The notes: generated by a model not told the origin, from the letters alone. A DNA stretch of 14,881 nucleotides from Christensenella sp. UBA1750 (GCA_002315655.1 DCHO01000050.1:1-14881); one strand, 5' to 3'. Numbered from the stretch's first letter, positions 1 through 7,144 are shown. A program made the numbers and translations.

Positions 1-1358
1 TCGATCTGAACAGGGTAGAGGTTTTCGCCGCCGGAGATAATGACATCCTTCTTACGGTCAACGAGGTAGATGAACCCGTCCTTGTCCTGCTGTGCCATGT
101 CGCCGGTAAAGAGCCAGCCGTCTTCCAGCACTTCCTTTGTGGCTTTTTCATCTTTGTAATAGCACACCATGACGCCGGGACCCTTCACGGCCAGTTCGCC
201 GACCTCGCCCTTGGCGACTTCCTTGCGGTACTCGTCCACGATGCGCACTTCCCAGCCGTAGCCCGGTACGCCGATAGCGCCCACATGATCTACGTTTTCC
301 ACACCCAGATGCACGCAGCCGGGGCCGATAGACTCGGACAGACCATAGTTGGTGTCGTAGTTGTGGTGAGGGAAGATGGCCTTCCAGCGTTTGATGAGGG
401 ACGGCGGCACAGGCTGTGCGCCGATGTGCATGAGCCGCCACTGGGCAAGCTCGTAATCCTTCACGTTGATCTCGCCGCGATCAATGGCGTCCAGAATGTC
501 CTGCGCCCAAGGCACAAGGAGCCAGACGATGGTGCACTTTTCATTGGACACCGTTTCAAAGATGGTCTGGGGCTTTACGCCCTTGAGCAGCACGGCCTTG
601 GAGCCGGAATAGAGCGAGCCGAACCAGTGCATTTTCGCGCCGGTGTGATACAGCGGCGGGATGCACAGGAACACATCGTCGTGGGTCTGCCCATGGTGGT
701 TCTGTTCCACCTTGGCGGAGTGCGTAAGGGAGCGGTGCAGGTGCAGAATCGCCTTGGGGAAGCCGGTGGTGCCGGAGGAGAAGTAGATGGCGGCCTCGTC
801 TTCCTCGTTAAGCGGCACGTTCGGCTCGGAGGAATCGCAGTTCGCGGCCAAGTGCAGATAATTTTCCGCAAAGGTGGGGCAGGCATCGCCCACATAGAAG
901 AGCAGCTTGACCTGCTGCAGCTTTTCGCCATCCACCAAATCTTCAATGCGTCCGATGAACTCGGGGCCGAAGAACAGCACATCCACATCCGCAAGCCCTA
1001 AGCAGTAGGAGATCTCATCGGAGGTGTAGCGGTAATTGAGCGGCACGGCCAGTGCACCGATCTTGAGAATGCCGAAGTAAACGGGCAGCCATTCCAGACC
1101 GTTCATCAGCAGGATGGCGACCTTGTCGCCCTTTTTGACTCCACGGGAGGAAAGCAGGTTAGCACAACGGTTCGCCTTTTCGTTGAAGGTGCGCCAGGTG
1201 ATCTCGCGGCGGAAGACCTGGGCGGAGCCTTCCTCGATGAGGTTGTATTCCTTCCAGGAAACCCGGCGGGTCTCGCTCTGGTCGGGGTTGATCTCCACCA
1301 GCGCGGTTTCGCTGCCGTAGAGCGCGGCATTGCGGATGAGCAGGTCGGTGATAGGCAT
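1..1358 (-). CDS. AMP-forming acyl-CoA synthetase (class I adenylate-forming), 3' end cut by window
   Basis: Activates a carboxylic acid with ATP to an acyl-adenylate and transfers it to CoA; cytoplasmic. About 452 codons are visible and the frame is still open at base 1, so the last part of the C-terminal lid domain is missing. Visible family motifs: the phosphate-binding loop YFSSGTTGFPKA near residue 191, YGLSES near 338, the GWLFTGD stretch near 414, and the hinge DRKKDVIISGGENLYP near 433. The ATG at 1358 is chosen because AAAGGAATT lies about nine bases before it and the protein begins at a normal family N-terminus (MPITDLLIRNAA). It lies 42 bases behind the symporter gene with no terminator between, so it probably shares the T-box-controlled transcript. 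The substrate cannot be read from sequence: fatty, aromatic or bile-acid-type acids are all possible. The family call is secure, the specificity is not. Confidence 0.93.
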   Translation of the reverse strand, partial: MPITDLLIRNAALYGSETALVEINPDQSETRRVSWKEYNLIEEGSAQVFRREITWRTFNEKANRCANLLSSRGVKKGDKVAILLMNGLEWLPVYFGILKIGALAVPLNYRYTSDEISYCLGLADVDVLFFGPEFIGRIEDLVDGEKLQQVKLLFYVGDACPTFAENYLHLAANCDSSEPNVPLNEEDEAAIYFSSGTTGFPKAILHLHRSLTHSAKVEQNHHGQTHDDVFLCIPPLYHTGAKMHWFGSLYSGSKAVLLKGVKPQTIFETVSNEKCTIVWLLVPWAQDILDAIDRGEINVKDYELAQWRLMHIGAQPVPPSLIKRWKAIFPHHNYDTNYGLSESIGPGCVHLGVENVDHVGAIGVPGYGWEVRIVDEYRKEVAKGEVGELAVKGPGVMVCYYKDEKATKEVLEDGWLFTGDMAQQDKDGFIYLVDRKKDVIISGGENLYPVQI

Positions 1359-1400
1359 GGGACACAATTCCTTTCTATGTTTGGTGTTGGATTTTTAGGG

Positions 1401-2951
1401 TTATTCGCCCAATTCGTTTTCGGAAAGCGCGGTCTTTTTGCTGACCAGCACCTTTTCCTCATAGCAGGCAAAGGCGAAATCAATAATATCGGAATCGGGC
1501 TTTCTCGTGAAGGCGGAGACGATAGGTACGATGAGCAATCCGACGAGCATGGCAAACGCGCCGCAGTTGATGGGGGATTGCAGGAAGGCGGGCAGAACGG
1601 GCTTTGCGACCATGTTCACGACCATGATTCCCACACCGGAAACGAAGCAGCACCAGACGGAAGCCTTGGTCGTCTTTTTCCAGTAGAGCCCATAGAGGAA
1701 GGGTGCCAGGAACGCCCCGGCCAGCGCACCCCAGGAGATGCCCATGAGCTGCGCGATGAAGGTGACGGCGCTCTTGTACTGGATGATGGCAAGAACCGCG
1801 GAGACGGCGATGAACGCCACGATGAGCAGACGGATGGAGAGCAGCTGTCCCTTGGAATCGTTCTCCTTTATGACCTTGCCCCTCAATACGTCCAGCGTCA
1901 GGGTGGACGCGGAGGTGAGCACCAGCGAGGACAGTGTGGACATGGAGGCGGAAAGCACCAAGATCATCACAACGCCGATGAGAAGGTCGGGCAGCTTTTC
2001 CAGCATCGAGGGGATGATGGAATCGTAGCCGGAAGCGGTCACGATGTCCTGTGTGGTGAACAGTCTGCCAAAACCGCCTAAGAAGTAGCACCCGCCCGCC
2101 ACAACGATGGCGAACACGGTGGAAATGATTGTACCCTTGTCGATGGCCTTTTCGGACTTGATGGCGTAGAACTTGCCCACCATCTGCGGCAGTCCCCAGG
2201 TGCCCAGCGAGGTCAGAATGACGACGGACAAAAGTCCGATGGGGTCAGAGCCGAAGAAGGAGGCGAACACGCCGGGAATATGGGTCGTTGTGTCTTCCAC
2301 CTGCGCCAGCGCGGTCAAGGAACCCACAAACCCGCCGTTGGTTTTGAGCACGGCGGCAATGACGGCGACGATGCCGAACAGCATGATGATGCCCTGAATG
2401 AAGTCGTTCATGGCGGTGGCCATGTAGCCGCCCAAAATGACGTATGCCCCGGTGAGCACCGCCATGAGCAGGATGCAGACGGTGTAATCCATGTGAAACG
2501 CCATGCCGAACAGGCGGGATAAGCCGTTGTAGAGCGAGGCAGTGTAGGGGATGAGGAACACAAAGACGATGATGGCCGCGCCGGTGCGCAGGGCGGGGGA
2601 AGCAAAGCGCCTTGCGAAAAATTCCGGCATGGTGGAGGAGGAAAGCTGCCGGGTCATCAAGCGGGTTCTGCGTCCCAGCACGCGCCACGCCAGCAGAGAG
2701 CCCAAGAAGGCGTTCCCCAGCCCAATCCATGTGGAGGCTACGCCGAAGCGCCAGCCGAACTGCCCCGCGTAGCCCACGAAGATGACGGCGGAAAAGTAGG
2801 AGGTGCCGTAGGCAAAGGCGGTGAGCCACGGCCCCACGGAGCGGGAGCCCAGCACAAAGCCGTCCACATCGGTGGCGTGCTTGCGGCAGGCAAACCCAAC
2901 GTACACCATCAGCGCGAAGAAACAGATGAGCATGAGCAAACGGATCAACAT
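1401..2951 (-). CDS. Sodium:solute symporter (SSS family, PanF/PutP-like)
   Basis: A 516-residue integral membrane protein, the usual length for the SSS family, expected to couple Na+ entry to uptake of a small organic solute. About 13 hydrophobic segments are visible, beginning directly at the N-terminus (MLIRLLMLICFFALMVYVGF). The family stretch GTWGLPQMVGKFYA and the Na+-site-like helix SASMSTLSSLVLTSAS support the family call. The frame stays open upstream to 3098, but that extension is T-box leader RNA; the ATG at 2951 follows GGGAGGGG at proper spacing and starts on the first membrane helix. It is the first gene after a T-box leader whose likely specifier is UAC (Tyr), which suggests an aromatic amino acid or a related acid as substrate. 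That is an inference from regulation; by sequence alone pantothenate, proline or a carboxylate would fit as well. Confidence 0.93.
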   Translation of the reverse strand: MLIRLLMLICFFALMVYVGFACRKHATDVDGFVLGSRSVGPWLTAFAYGTSYFSAVIFVGYAGQFGWRFGVASTWIGLGNAFLGSLLAWRVLGRRTRLMTRQLSSSTMPEFFARRFASPALRTGAAIIVFVFLIPYTASLYNGLSRLFGMAFHMDYTVCILLMAVLTGAYVILGGYMATAMNDFIQGIIMLFGIVAVIAAVLKTNGGFVGSLTALAQVEDTTTHIPGVFASFFGSDPIGLLSVVILTSLGTWGLPQMVGKFYAIKSEKAIDKGTIISTVFAIVVAGGCYFLGGFGRLFTTQDIVTASGYDSIIPSMLEKLPDLLIGVVMILVLSASMSTLSSLVLTSASTLTLDVLRGKVIKENDSKGQLLSIRLLIVAFIAVSAVLAIIQYKSAVTFIAQLMGISWGALAGAFLAPFLYGLYWKKTTKASVWCCFVSGVGIMVVNMVAKPVLPAFLQSPINCGAFAMLVGLLIVPIVSAFTRKPDSDIIDFAFACYEEKVLVSKKTALSENELGE

Positions 2952-3010
2952 GAGAAAACCCCTCCCGAAAATGGATTTTGCGCATGTACCGACGCGAAAC
3001 CATTTTGGGA

Positions 3011-3061
3011 GAAAAAGAAAAAACCCGCCCTCTGATTGTCCCATGGACAAGAGGACGAGCG
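3011..3061 (-). terminator. Regulated intrinsic terminator of the T-box leader
   Basis: CGTCCTCT pairs with AGAGGGCG (one G-U) and TGTCC with GGACA around an ATG loop; the run TTTTTTCTTTTTC follows. It lies between the T-box and the symporter start, so it must be bypassed for expression. Confidence 0.88.
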
Positions 3062-3306
3062 AACAATCTTGATCACCCGTGGTACCACCTCGGTTCACCG
3101 CTGCTCCAAATCATACAGGAGATGCGGCCTTTCGGGTACATGCATACCCTATCGCTATAACGGGCGCCCCGGCACAGCCTACTTGCAGCCTTTCAGTGTG
3201 CAGCTCTCGGAATGTATTTCGCCGTTTCCCCTTGCCGTGTCGCACCGACCCACGGCTCTCTGCGAAGGAGTCCCCGGTTACTTCTTCCCGGTCATCGCTT
3301 TTGATG
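3011..3306 (-). ncRNA. T-box leader riboswitch, probably tyrosine-specific
   Basis: This untranslated leader between promoter and symporter has the T-box parts in order. The stem I base pairs TGACCGGG (from about 3295) with CCCGTTA (about 3140). A GAAGTAA motif follows, then the conserved AGAGAGCCG...GGTCGGTG apical region. The 3' side of the specifier loop reads GGCGAAATACATTCCGAGAG. The T-box itself is AGGTGGTACCACGG, with TGGT at 3087-3084, and an intrinsic terminator follows. The likely specifier is TAC at 3216-3214, since it sits between the helix-forming GGCGAA and TTCC and is followed by A as usual; that reads tRNA-Tyr(GUA). TGGT would pair with an ACCA end, which the tRNA-Tyr gene at 6718-6802 has. 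In the family, uncharged tRNA stabilises the antiterminator and allows readthrough. The T-box class is near certain, the amino acid moderately so. Confidence 0.93.
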
Positions 3307-3312
3307 GGTATA

Positions 3313-3341
3313 TTTATAGCACGATTGCGGGATGCTGTCAA
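3313..3341 (-). promoter_or_regulatory. Promoter of the T-box/symporter operon
   Basis: Consensus -35 TTGACA at 3341-3336, a 17-base spacer and -10 TATAAA at 3318-3313. Transcription would start near 3306, just before T-box stem I. Confidence 0.88.
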
Positions 3342-3419
3342 GACCGGAATTTGTAAAAATGATATTTCCGAATCTTTCCTGCATATTTGCAGTACGGTTG
3401 GTTCACGGCAAAAGAGCGG

Positions 3420-3453
3420 AAATGAAAACGAGGACGCCCGAAAATGAGCATCC
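3420..3453 (-). terminator. Probable terminator after the two-membrane-protein operon
   Basis: Downstream of the stop at 3475, GGATGCTC pairs with GGGCGTCC (two or three G-U pairs) around ATTTTC and is followed by TCGTTTTCATTT. The stem is moderate and the T-tract interrupted, but the position is right. Confidence 0.5.
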
Positions 3454-3474
3454 CCGGAGAATGTGGGGGTAATT

Positions 3475-4020
3475 TTACTTCTTTGGTGCGTCGGCAAGAC
3501 CGGCTTCCCTGTGCTCCTTGTAGCGGACGAAGTAGGCGGCGGAGATTGCAAACCATTCTATTGCCTGTCCAAATATTCTATAACAATCAATGAAAGATTG
3601 CGATTTTATGATAACACAGTAATACATTGCGTCAATTAAGAACAGAATCAATACCAAAGGCATTAACACTTTATTCTGTTCAATTTTATTCAATCTTCCG
3701 GCAATGTAAGGAATACAGAGTGCCTTTGCAACAGACAAAGCAAGGTTAAATTGTGTAAATGCAGAAATTAAAATTATCAGTTCGAGTGCTAATGAGAGAG
3801 CAAAAAGCAACATCACATATCTCAACATATTCCCATGTGGTCTTTTGTATCCGAATAAAACATAATATAATACAGCCAAATGTTCGATGGATGTAATAGC
3901 GGTAAGGATCAAATCGCCAACAGAAAAATTCTGAAACGGTATCATAATCACTGTTACCAAGTTCATAATAACAGCAATCACAATAATTGCCAATACGAAT
4001 TTATTTTGTTTCTTCTCCAT
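3475..4020 (-). CDS. Small polytopic membrane protein, function unknown
   Basis: A 181-residue protein that I do not recognise. It begins MEKKQNKF and then carries five or six hydrophobic segments (roughly residues 9-31, 36-57, 65-87, 90-110, 115-135 and 143-160), ending in a charged tail (RYKEHREAGLADAPKK). The frame can be opened at a TTG five codons earlier (4035), but that TTG overlaps the GGAGG Shine-Dalgarno that serves the ATG at 4020, so the ATG is preferred. It follows the 214-residue membrane-protein gene by 17 bases and is surely co-transcribed with it. Size, topology and charged C-terminal tail resemble that neighbour, so the two may be distant paralogues or a heteromeric pair. 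The gene is clearly AT-richer than the flanking chromosome, which hints at acquisition. No catalytic motif is visible. Confidence 0.85.
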   Translation of the reverse strand: MEKKQNKFVLAIIVIAVIMNLVTVIMIPFQNFSVGDLILTAITSIEHLAVLYYVLFGYKRPHGNMLRYVMLLFALSLALELIILISAFTQFNLALSVAKALCIPYIAGRLNKIEQNKVLMPLVLILFLIDAMYYCVIIKSQSFIDCYRIFGQAIEWFAISAAYFVRYKEHREAGLADAPKK

Positions 4021-4037
4021 AATAAAAACCTCCAAAA

Positions 4038-4682
4038 TTATTTATTGTCTTTCTTCTCGTATTCGTGGACATAGCCCTCGGGGTAGCCCTTTTCCTCCGT
4101 CCAGCCCGCCGCCTCGCGGTCAAGACGATAGGCATCGAGGCGAGATTCCACGCAGACGATGGAGGCGGCAAGGCAAGTACAGCCGATAATATAGAAAGCC
4201 ATAGAGATCGAATCGATTGGGCTGATGTCAAACGATATGCATGTGCCGATAACCCACGCGATCATATTCAGCGCAAAAGCCACAACAAGGATATGGTTCA
4301 GACTGACCTGTGCGGGCGATGCCTTGCGGCTTTCATTGATGATGCAGTGGTTGATGAAAATACCCAGACTTAACAGAATGTAGATGGGTACGCAAATGAG
4401 ATTTACTGTAGCGTAGATAAAGGATAGCGAGGTCACACCGTCAAGAACCAACGCCATAAGCAGTGCACCGATGAGGCACTTCATTACGTTTTTGTGGTGC
4501 TTTTTAAAAGAGATATACAGCGCGCCTATACAGATCGCCGAACCGACATAGCAGCAGGCTGCGACAGATATGAAATCAATTGGAGCGCACACAAACAAAT
4601 AGATGGCATACTCAATGAGGCCAATCACCGCGCACAGTACCATTGTCAAGAAGAATTTATCATTAGTAAACAGTTTTTTCAT
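4038..4682 (-). CDS. Polytopic membrane protein under leader-peptide attenuator, function unknown
   Basis: A 214-residue protein of unknown function with about six hydrophobic segments (roughly residues 11-31, 37-58, 66-84, 87-109, 128-150 and 157-175) and a charged cytoplasmic tail ending EYEKKDNK. The ATG at 4682 follows AGAGAGGAAA. It is the first full gene after a short leader ORF and a terminator-like hairpin, and the 181-residue membrane protein follows 17 bases after its stop. No transporter signature, ATP-binding motif or enzyme motif is visible, so I assign no activity. The attenuator-like leader suggests that expression responds to translation stress or to a particular amino acid or drug, as in many resistance and transporter genes; that is inference from layout only. 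Confidence 0.85.
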   Translation of the reverse strand: MKKLFTNDKFFLTMVLCAVIGLIEYAIYLFVCAPIDFISVAACCYVGSAICIGALYISFKKHHKNVMKCLIGALLMALVLDGVTSLSFIYATVNLICVPIYILLSLGIFINHCIINESRKASPAQVSLNHILVVAFALNMIAWVIGTCISFDISPIDSISMAFYIIGCTCLAASIVCVESRLDAYRLDREAAGWTEEKGYPEGYVHEYEKKDNK

Positions 4683-4718
4683 TAGATTTCCTCTCTTTTT
4701 CTAAAATAAAAACAAAAA

Positions 4719-4757
4719 GACGCACTACGCCCGAAATCAAATTCGGCGCAGAGCATC
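4719..4757 (-). promoter_or_regulatory. Attenuator hairpin overlapping the end of a leader ORF
   Basis: GATGCTCTGCGCC pairs with GGGCGTAGTGCGTC (one mismatch, two G-U, one bulged G), with GAA/TTC added at the top; TTTTTGTTTTTATTTT follows at 4718-4703. The 5' arm covers codons 23-27 of the leader ORF and the stop codon lies in the loop, so a ribosome paused near the end of the ORF would prevent folding. The membrane-protein ATG is 36 bases beyond the hairpin. Confidence 0.75.
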
Positions 4758-4823
4758 CTTGTTTACAGTATAGGTGTTGACAAAAGGGCAGAATACAGCT
4801 TGTTTGCTTGCGATAAACTGCAT
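4737..4823 (-). CDS. 28-residue putative leader peptide
   Basis: A short ORF that begins MQFIASKQAVFCPF and ends NKDALRRI. The ATG at 4823 is preceded by AAAGAGGTGG at good spacing and by a promoter whose start site would lie only about 25 bases upstream. Its last codons form the 5' arm of a terminator hairpin and the hairpin is followed by a U-tract and then by the membrane-protein gene. That arrangement is typical of translation-coupled attenuation. No amino acid is repeated in a run, so a classical amino-acid-starvation leader (His, Trp, Leu) is not obvious; drug-induced or nascent-peptide stalling fits better. It could instead be a small functional membrane-associated peptide. A competing GTG start ten bases upstream opens another frame that runs through the terminator, and I consider it less likely. 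Confidence 0.65.
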   Translation of the reverse strand: MQFIASKQAVFCPFVNTYTVNKDALRRI

Positions 4824-4854
4824 CACGTTCCACCTCTTTTGTTAAGATACTGCA

Positions 4855-4883
4855 ATGATACCATACAGTTCGCCTTTTTGCAA
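4855..4883 (-). promoter_or_regulatory. Promoter of the leader peptide/membrane-protein operon
   Basis: -35 TTGCAA at 4883-4878, a 17-base spacer and -10 TATCAT at 4860-4855. It places the transcript start about 25 bases before the leader-peptide ATG. Confidence 0.65.
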
Positions 4884-4923
4884 CCCTGAAAATGAGGAAA
4901 TTTGCAGTACACTTGTTATTGAA

Positions 4924-4963
4924 AAACAGGTTTCGGTTACGAAAAAAGGAAATCCGCCTGTTT
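4924..4963 (-). terminator. Possible weak terminator after the 477-residue membrane protein
   Basis: AAACAGG and CCTGTTT, extended by CGG/CCG, can pair around a loop of about 17 bases, followed by TTTTTCAA. The large loop makes this weak. The rest of 4884-5006 holds nothing else I can identify. Confidence 0.35.
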
Positions 4964-5006
4964 CCATCCTGCAAATATATGGGAGTGTCTTGGGAGAGAC
5001 GGCGCT

Positions 5007-6440
5007 TTACCGCTTTGCGAAAAGCCTGAAATACAGGTTGTCCTCCGTGTTGCCGGAGAAGTTCGCCCCTGTGAAGATGACGTCCTGCTCCACATAGAAC
5101 GGGCAGAAGATGCCGTAGCCCTCCCACATCATCGGGGTGTAGGTCACAGAGCGGGCGATCTCGTGCAGGGAGGACTGCATCCCCAGCACCAGCACCAAAA
5201 TCAGGGCATATTTTTGCAGCTTTCCGCAAATGTATTCCTTGTTCTGCAAGGTTTCTGCGACCATCAGGAACAGCACCAGCAGCGCCGGGATGGAGGCTCT
5301 CATGCAGAAATCCTGCCCGCCGCCCACGCGGATCAAGGGGCAAAGAATGAGGCACGCTGCCGTCAGGTAATACAGCCCGCGCTGCTTTTTGTTCCAGATC
5401 AGCAGCAGATAGAGAAGCCCTTCCAGGAAAATGAAGAGCAGATAGATATAGATCGTGTCGAAGGAGAGCGCCTGCTCCGCTTTCCGCTGGATGTTTCCCG
5501 CGGAAAGATTGCCCATCAGGTACAGGAAGGAAATGATGCCGATGACGCCGCCGCCGAACACATTCTGAAAGGAGAACAGCTCCTTCCACCGCTGCTTTGC
5601 ACTCTTTGAGGAATCCTTCAGATTGCAGATGATCTGATACAGCAGATAGGGGAGCATTCCCACAAAGGGCAGGGTGCAGCACAGCAGACCCACGCTCCAG
5701 ATGAAAACGAGGTTTTTGCTGCTTTTGTTTTTGAGAATGAGCAGCGTTAAAATCCAACCGTAGATGGCCTGATTATAGACCCAGAACAGCTGCGTGGTGA
5801 AGGAAGAATACTGATAGGGCGACCACCATTCCAGATGGATGTCGCTAAAAAACATACTGTATCCCTGAATCGACCAGCCGACGATGTCCAGCCCGCCGAA
5901 CAGGAAGAACAGCAGCAGATGCCAGGACTTGAACTGCCCCAAATACCGCCCGATGTGAAACCATGTCAGGAACACGCCCAAAGAAGCCCACAGCCCCAGC
6001 GCCACATAGCCGACAACAACGCCGCAGACTTTTCCGACCAGTGCCGGAACGAGCCAGAAGCCGATGTAATAGATGAAGCCTCTGACCTGCGTTTCGCCCT
6101 CAAAGACCACCTGCTTGACGGCCGGCCACTTTTCCTCGATCAGCGTCAGGAACATTCGGTTTCGGTAGGGAATGTCGGTGTTCTGAAAGGCGATTCCTGC
6201 GATGCCGGAAATGGAAACGATGAGCAGGATGAAAAGAATTACGGCCAGCAGGGAAAAATTAACCGGGAGGTCGGGATAGTCTTCCTTGTCTTGAAAGAGG
6301 CAAAGCCCAAGGGCGGCAATAACGATGCCCCCAAACAGGATCGCCCAAGGGAGGGAAGAGAAGCCGACCAGAAAAACAAGGGCGGGAAGAATGATATAAA
6401 GATAGGTGAGGATGCGTAAGGAATTGCCTTTGATGCTCAT
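5007..6440 (-). CDS. Large polytopic membrane protein, possibly GT-C-like glycosyltransferase family
   Basis: A 477-residue protein with about ten or more hydrophobic segments. The frame is open to 6587, but the ATG at 6440 follows AAAGAAAGGG at the right distance and puts a membrane helix near the N-terminus (LRILTYLYIILPALVFLVGF). After the first helices comes an outward loop with NTDIPYRNRMFLTLIEEKWP (residues 88-106), where an Asp in the first large loop recalls GT-C enzymes that use lipid-linked sugars. Later stretches include GGGQDFCMRASIPALLVL near 373 and a C-terminus ending YFRLFAKR. I remember uncharacterised clostridial membrane proteins with these stretches, but no named function. 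An envelope polysaccharide role is a guess. It appears monocistronic: the tRNA terminator lies upstream and the leader-peptide operon downstream. Confidence 0.88.
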   Translation of the reverse strand: MSIKGNSLRILTYLYIILPALVFLVGFSSLPWAILFGGIVIAALGLCLFQDKEDYPDLPVNFSLLAVILFILLIVSISGIAGIAFQNTDIPYRNRMFLTLIEEKWPAVKQVVFEGETQVRGFIYYIGFWLVPALVGKVCGVVVGYVALGLWASLGVFLTWFHIGRYLGQFKSWHLLLFFLFGGLDIVGWSIQGYSMFFSDIHLEWWSPYQYSSFTTQLFWVYNQAIYGWILTLLILKNKSSKNLVFIWSVGLLCCTLPFVGMLPYLLYQIICNLKDSSKSAKQRWKELFSFQNVFGGGVIGIISFLYLMGNLSAGNIQRKAEQALSFDTIYIYLLFIFLEGLLYLLLIWNKKQRGLYYLTAACLILCPLIRVGGGQDFCMRASIPALLVLFLMVAETLQNKEYICGKLQKYALILVLVLGMQSSLHEIARSVTYTPMMWEGYGIFCPFYVEQDVIFTGANFSGNTEDNLYFRLFAKR

Positions 6441-6482
6441 TTTGAACCCTTTCTTTGCAGGGGATCGCCCGAAAATTATGAC

Positions 6483-6512
6483 AAAATATGGATAAATGGT
6501 GCACCGACGCAA
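6483..6512 (-). promoter_or_regulatory. Possible promoter for the 477-residue membrane protein
   Basis: -35 TTGCGT at 6512-6507, an 18-base spacer and -10 TATTTT at 6488-6483, ending some 40 bases before the gene. Both boxes are imperfect. Upstream, GTTTGCCC and GGGCAAAC (6555-6587) can form a hairpin of unknown role. Confidence 0.35.
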
Positions 6513-6592
6513 GCATCGCCATGATGATGTGCTGCAAGCGGCGCAAGGATACGTTGTTTGCCCCTTCATGCCCCGTAGGGCAAACATGATTC

Positions 6593-6622
6593 AAAAAAAC
6601 CGCATTGCCAAGAGCAATGCGG
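6593..6622 (-). terminator. Terminator of the tRNA operon
   Basis: A perfect 9-bp stem CCGCATTGC/GCAATGCGG (6600-6608 with 6614-6622) with a five-base loop and seven T on the minus strand. It lies just beyond the CCA end of tRNA-Leu. T-runs on both sides could make it bidirectional. Confidence 0.92.
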
Positions 6623-6630
6623 TTTTTTTG

Positions 6631-6717
6631 TGGTGCGAGAAACAGGACTTGAACCTGCATGAAGGAACCTTCACTAGTACCTGAAACTAGCGCGTCTGCC
6701 AATTCCGCCATTCTCGC
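6631..6717 (-). tRNA. tRNA-Leu(CAG)
   Basis: 87 bases with encoded CCA. The acceptor is GCGAGAA/TTCTCGC, the anticodon loop TTCAGGT (CAG), with a class II variable arm built on TGAAGG/CCTTCA and T-arm GGTTCAAGTCC. It is the last gene of the cluster, and its first base follows the CCA of tRNA-Tyr directly. Confidence 0.95.
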
Positions 6718-6802
<85 letters not shown>

Positions 6803-6828
6803 ATATAGAAAATATGAAGTTATCAAAA

Positions 6829-6904
<76 letters not shown>

Positions 6905-6942
6905 ATCTAATGAATCATCGGCCGTCGCCGTGGAGAAGAAGA

Positions 6943-7019
6943 TGGCGACGCGAAAGGGGCTCGAACCCTCGACCTCCAGCGTGACAGGCTGGCGCTCTAA
7001 CCAACTGAGCTACCGCGCC
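6943..7019 (-). tRNA. tRNA-Asp(GTC)
   Basis: 77 bases with encoded CCA. The acceptor is GGCGCGG/TCGCGTC (two G-U), the anticodon loop CTGTCAC (GTC), discriminator G as expected for Asp. Its own synthetase, aspS, lies just upstream of the cluster. Confidence 0.95.
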
Positions 7020-7033
7020 ACAACCAAATAAAT

Positions 7034-7110
7034 TGGTGGGCCTTCAGGGACTTGAACCCCGGACCGATCGGTTATGAGCCGACTGCTCTGACCAACTGAG
7101 CTAAAGGCCC
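7034..7110 (-). tRNA. tRNA with CAT anticodon: elongator Met or lysidine-modified Ile2
   Basis: 77 bases with encoded CCA. The acceptor is GGGCCTT/AAGGCCC and the anticodon loop CTCATAA (CAT). The initiator is excluded because position 1 pairs with 72 and the initiator-type stem is absent. The body (GGGCCTTTAGCTCAG, GGCTCATAACC) resembles from memory both elongator Met and the TilS-modified Ile2 species, and I cannot separate the two by eye. Confidence 0.92.
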
Positions 7111-7144
7111 AAGTGTTTAAGGCTCTCCAAGAGATGAACAAAAA

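Noticed and set aside
285..1001. 238-residue plus-strand frame opposite the acyl-CoA synthetase
   Set aside because: It is an antisense shadow with no family motif; the minus frame has clear synthetase motifs.
1377..2081. 234-residue plus-strand frame opposite the symporter
   Set aside because: Gly/Asp/His-rich antisense shadow of a hydrophobic coding strand.
2952..3098. N-terminal extension of the symporter reading frame
   Set aside because: The extra 49 codons lie in the T-box and its terminator; the ATG at 2951 has a Shine-Dalgarno and begins at the first membrane helix.
4663..5757. 364-residue minus-strand frame overlapping the membrane-protein gene and the leader peptide
   Set aside because: It is a shifted-frame shadow, Arg/His/Ala-rich, and runs through a terminator and a promoter.
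6441..6587. N-terminal extension of the 477-residue membrane protein
   Set aside because: It is Cys/Arg-rich and unlike the protein; the ATG at 6440 has a ribosome site.
6555..6587. GTTTGCCC/GGGCAAAC inverted repeat as a CRISPR or attachment site
   Set aside because: Only one copy, no spacer series, no integrase nearby; left as a hairpin of unknown role.
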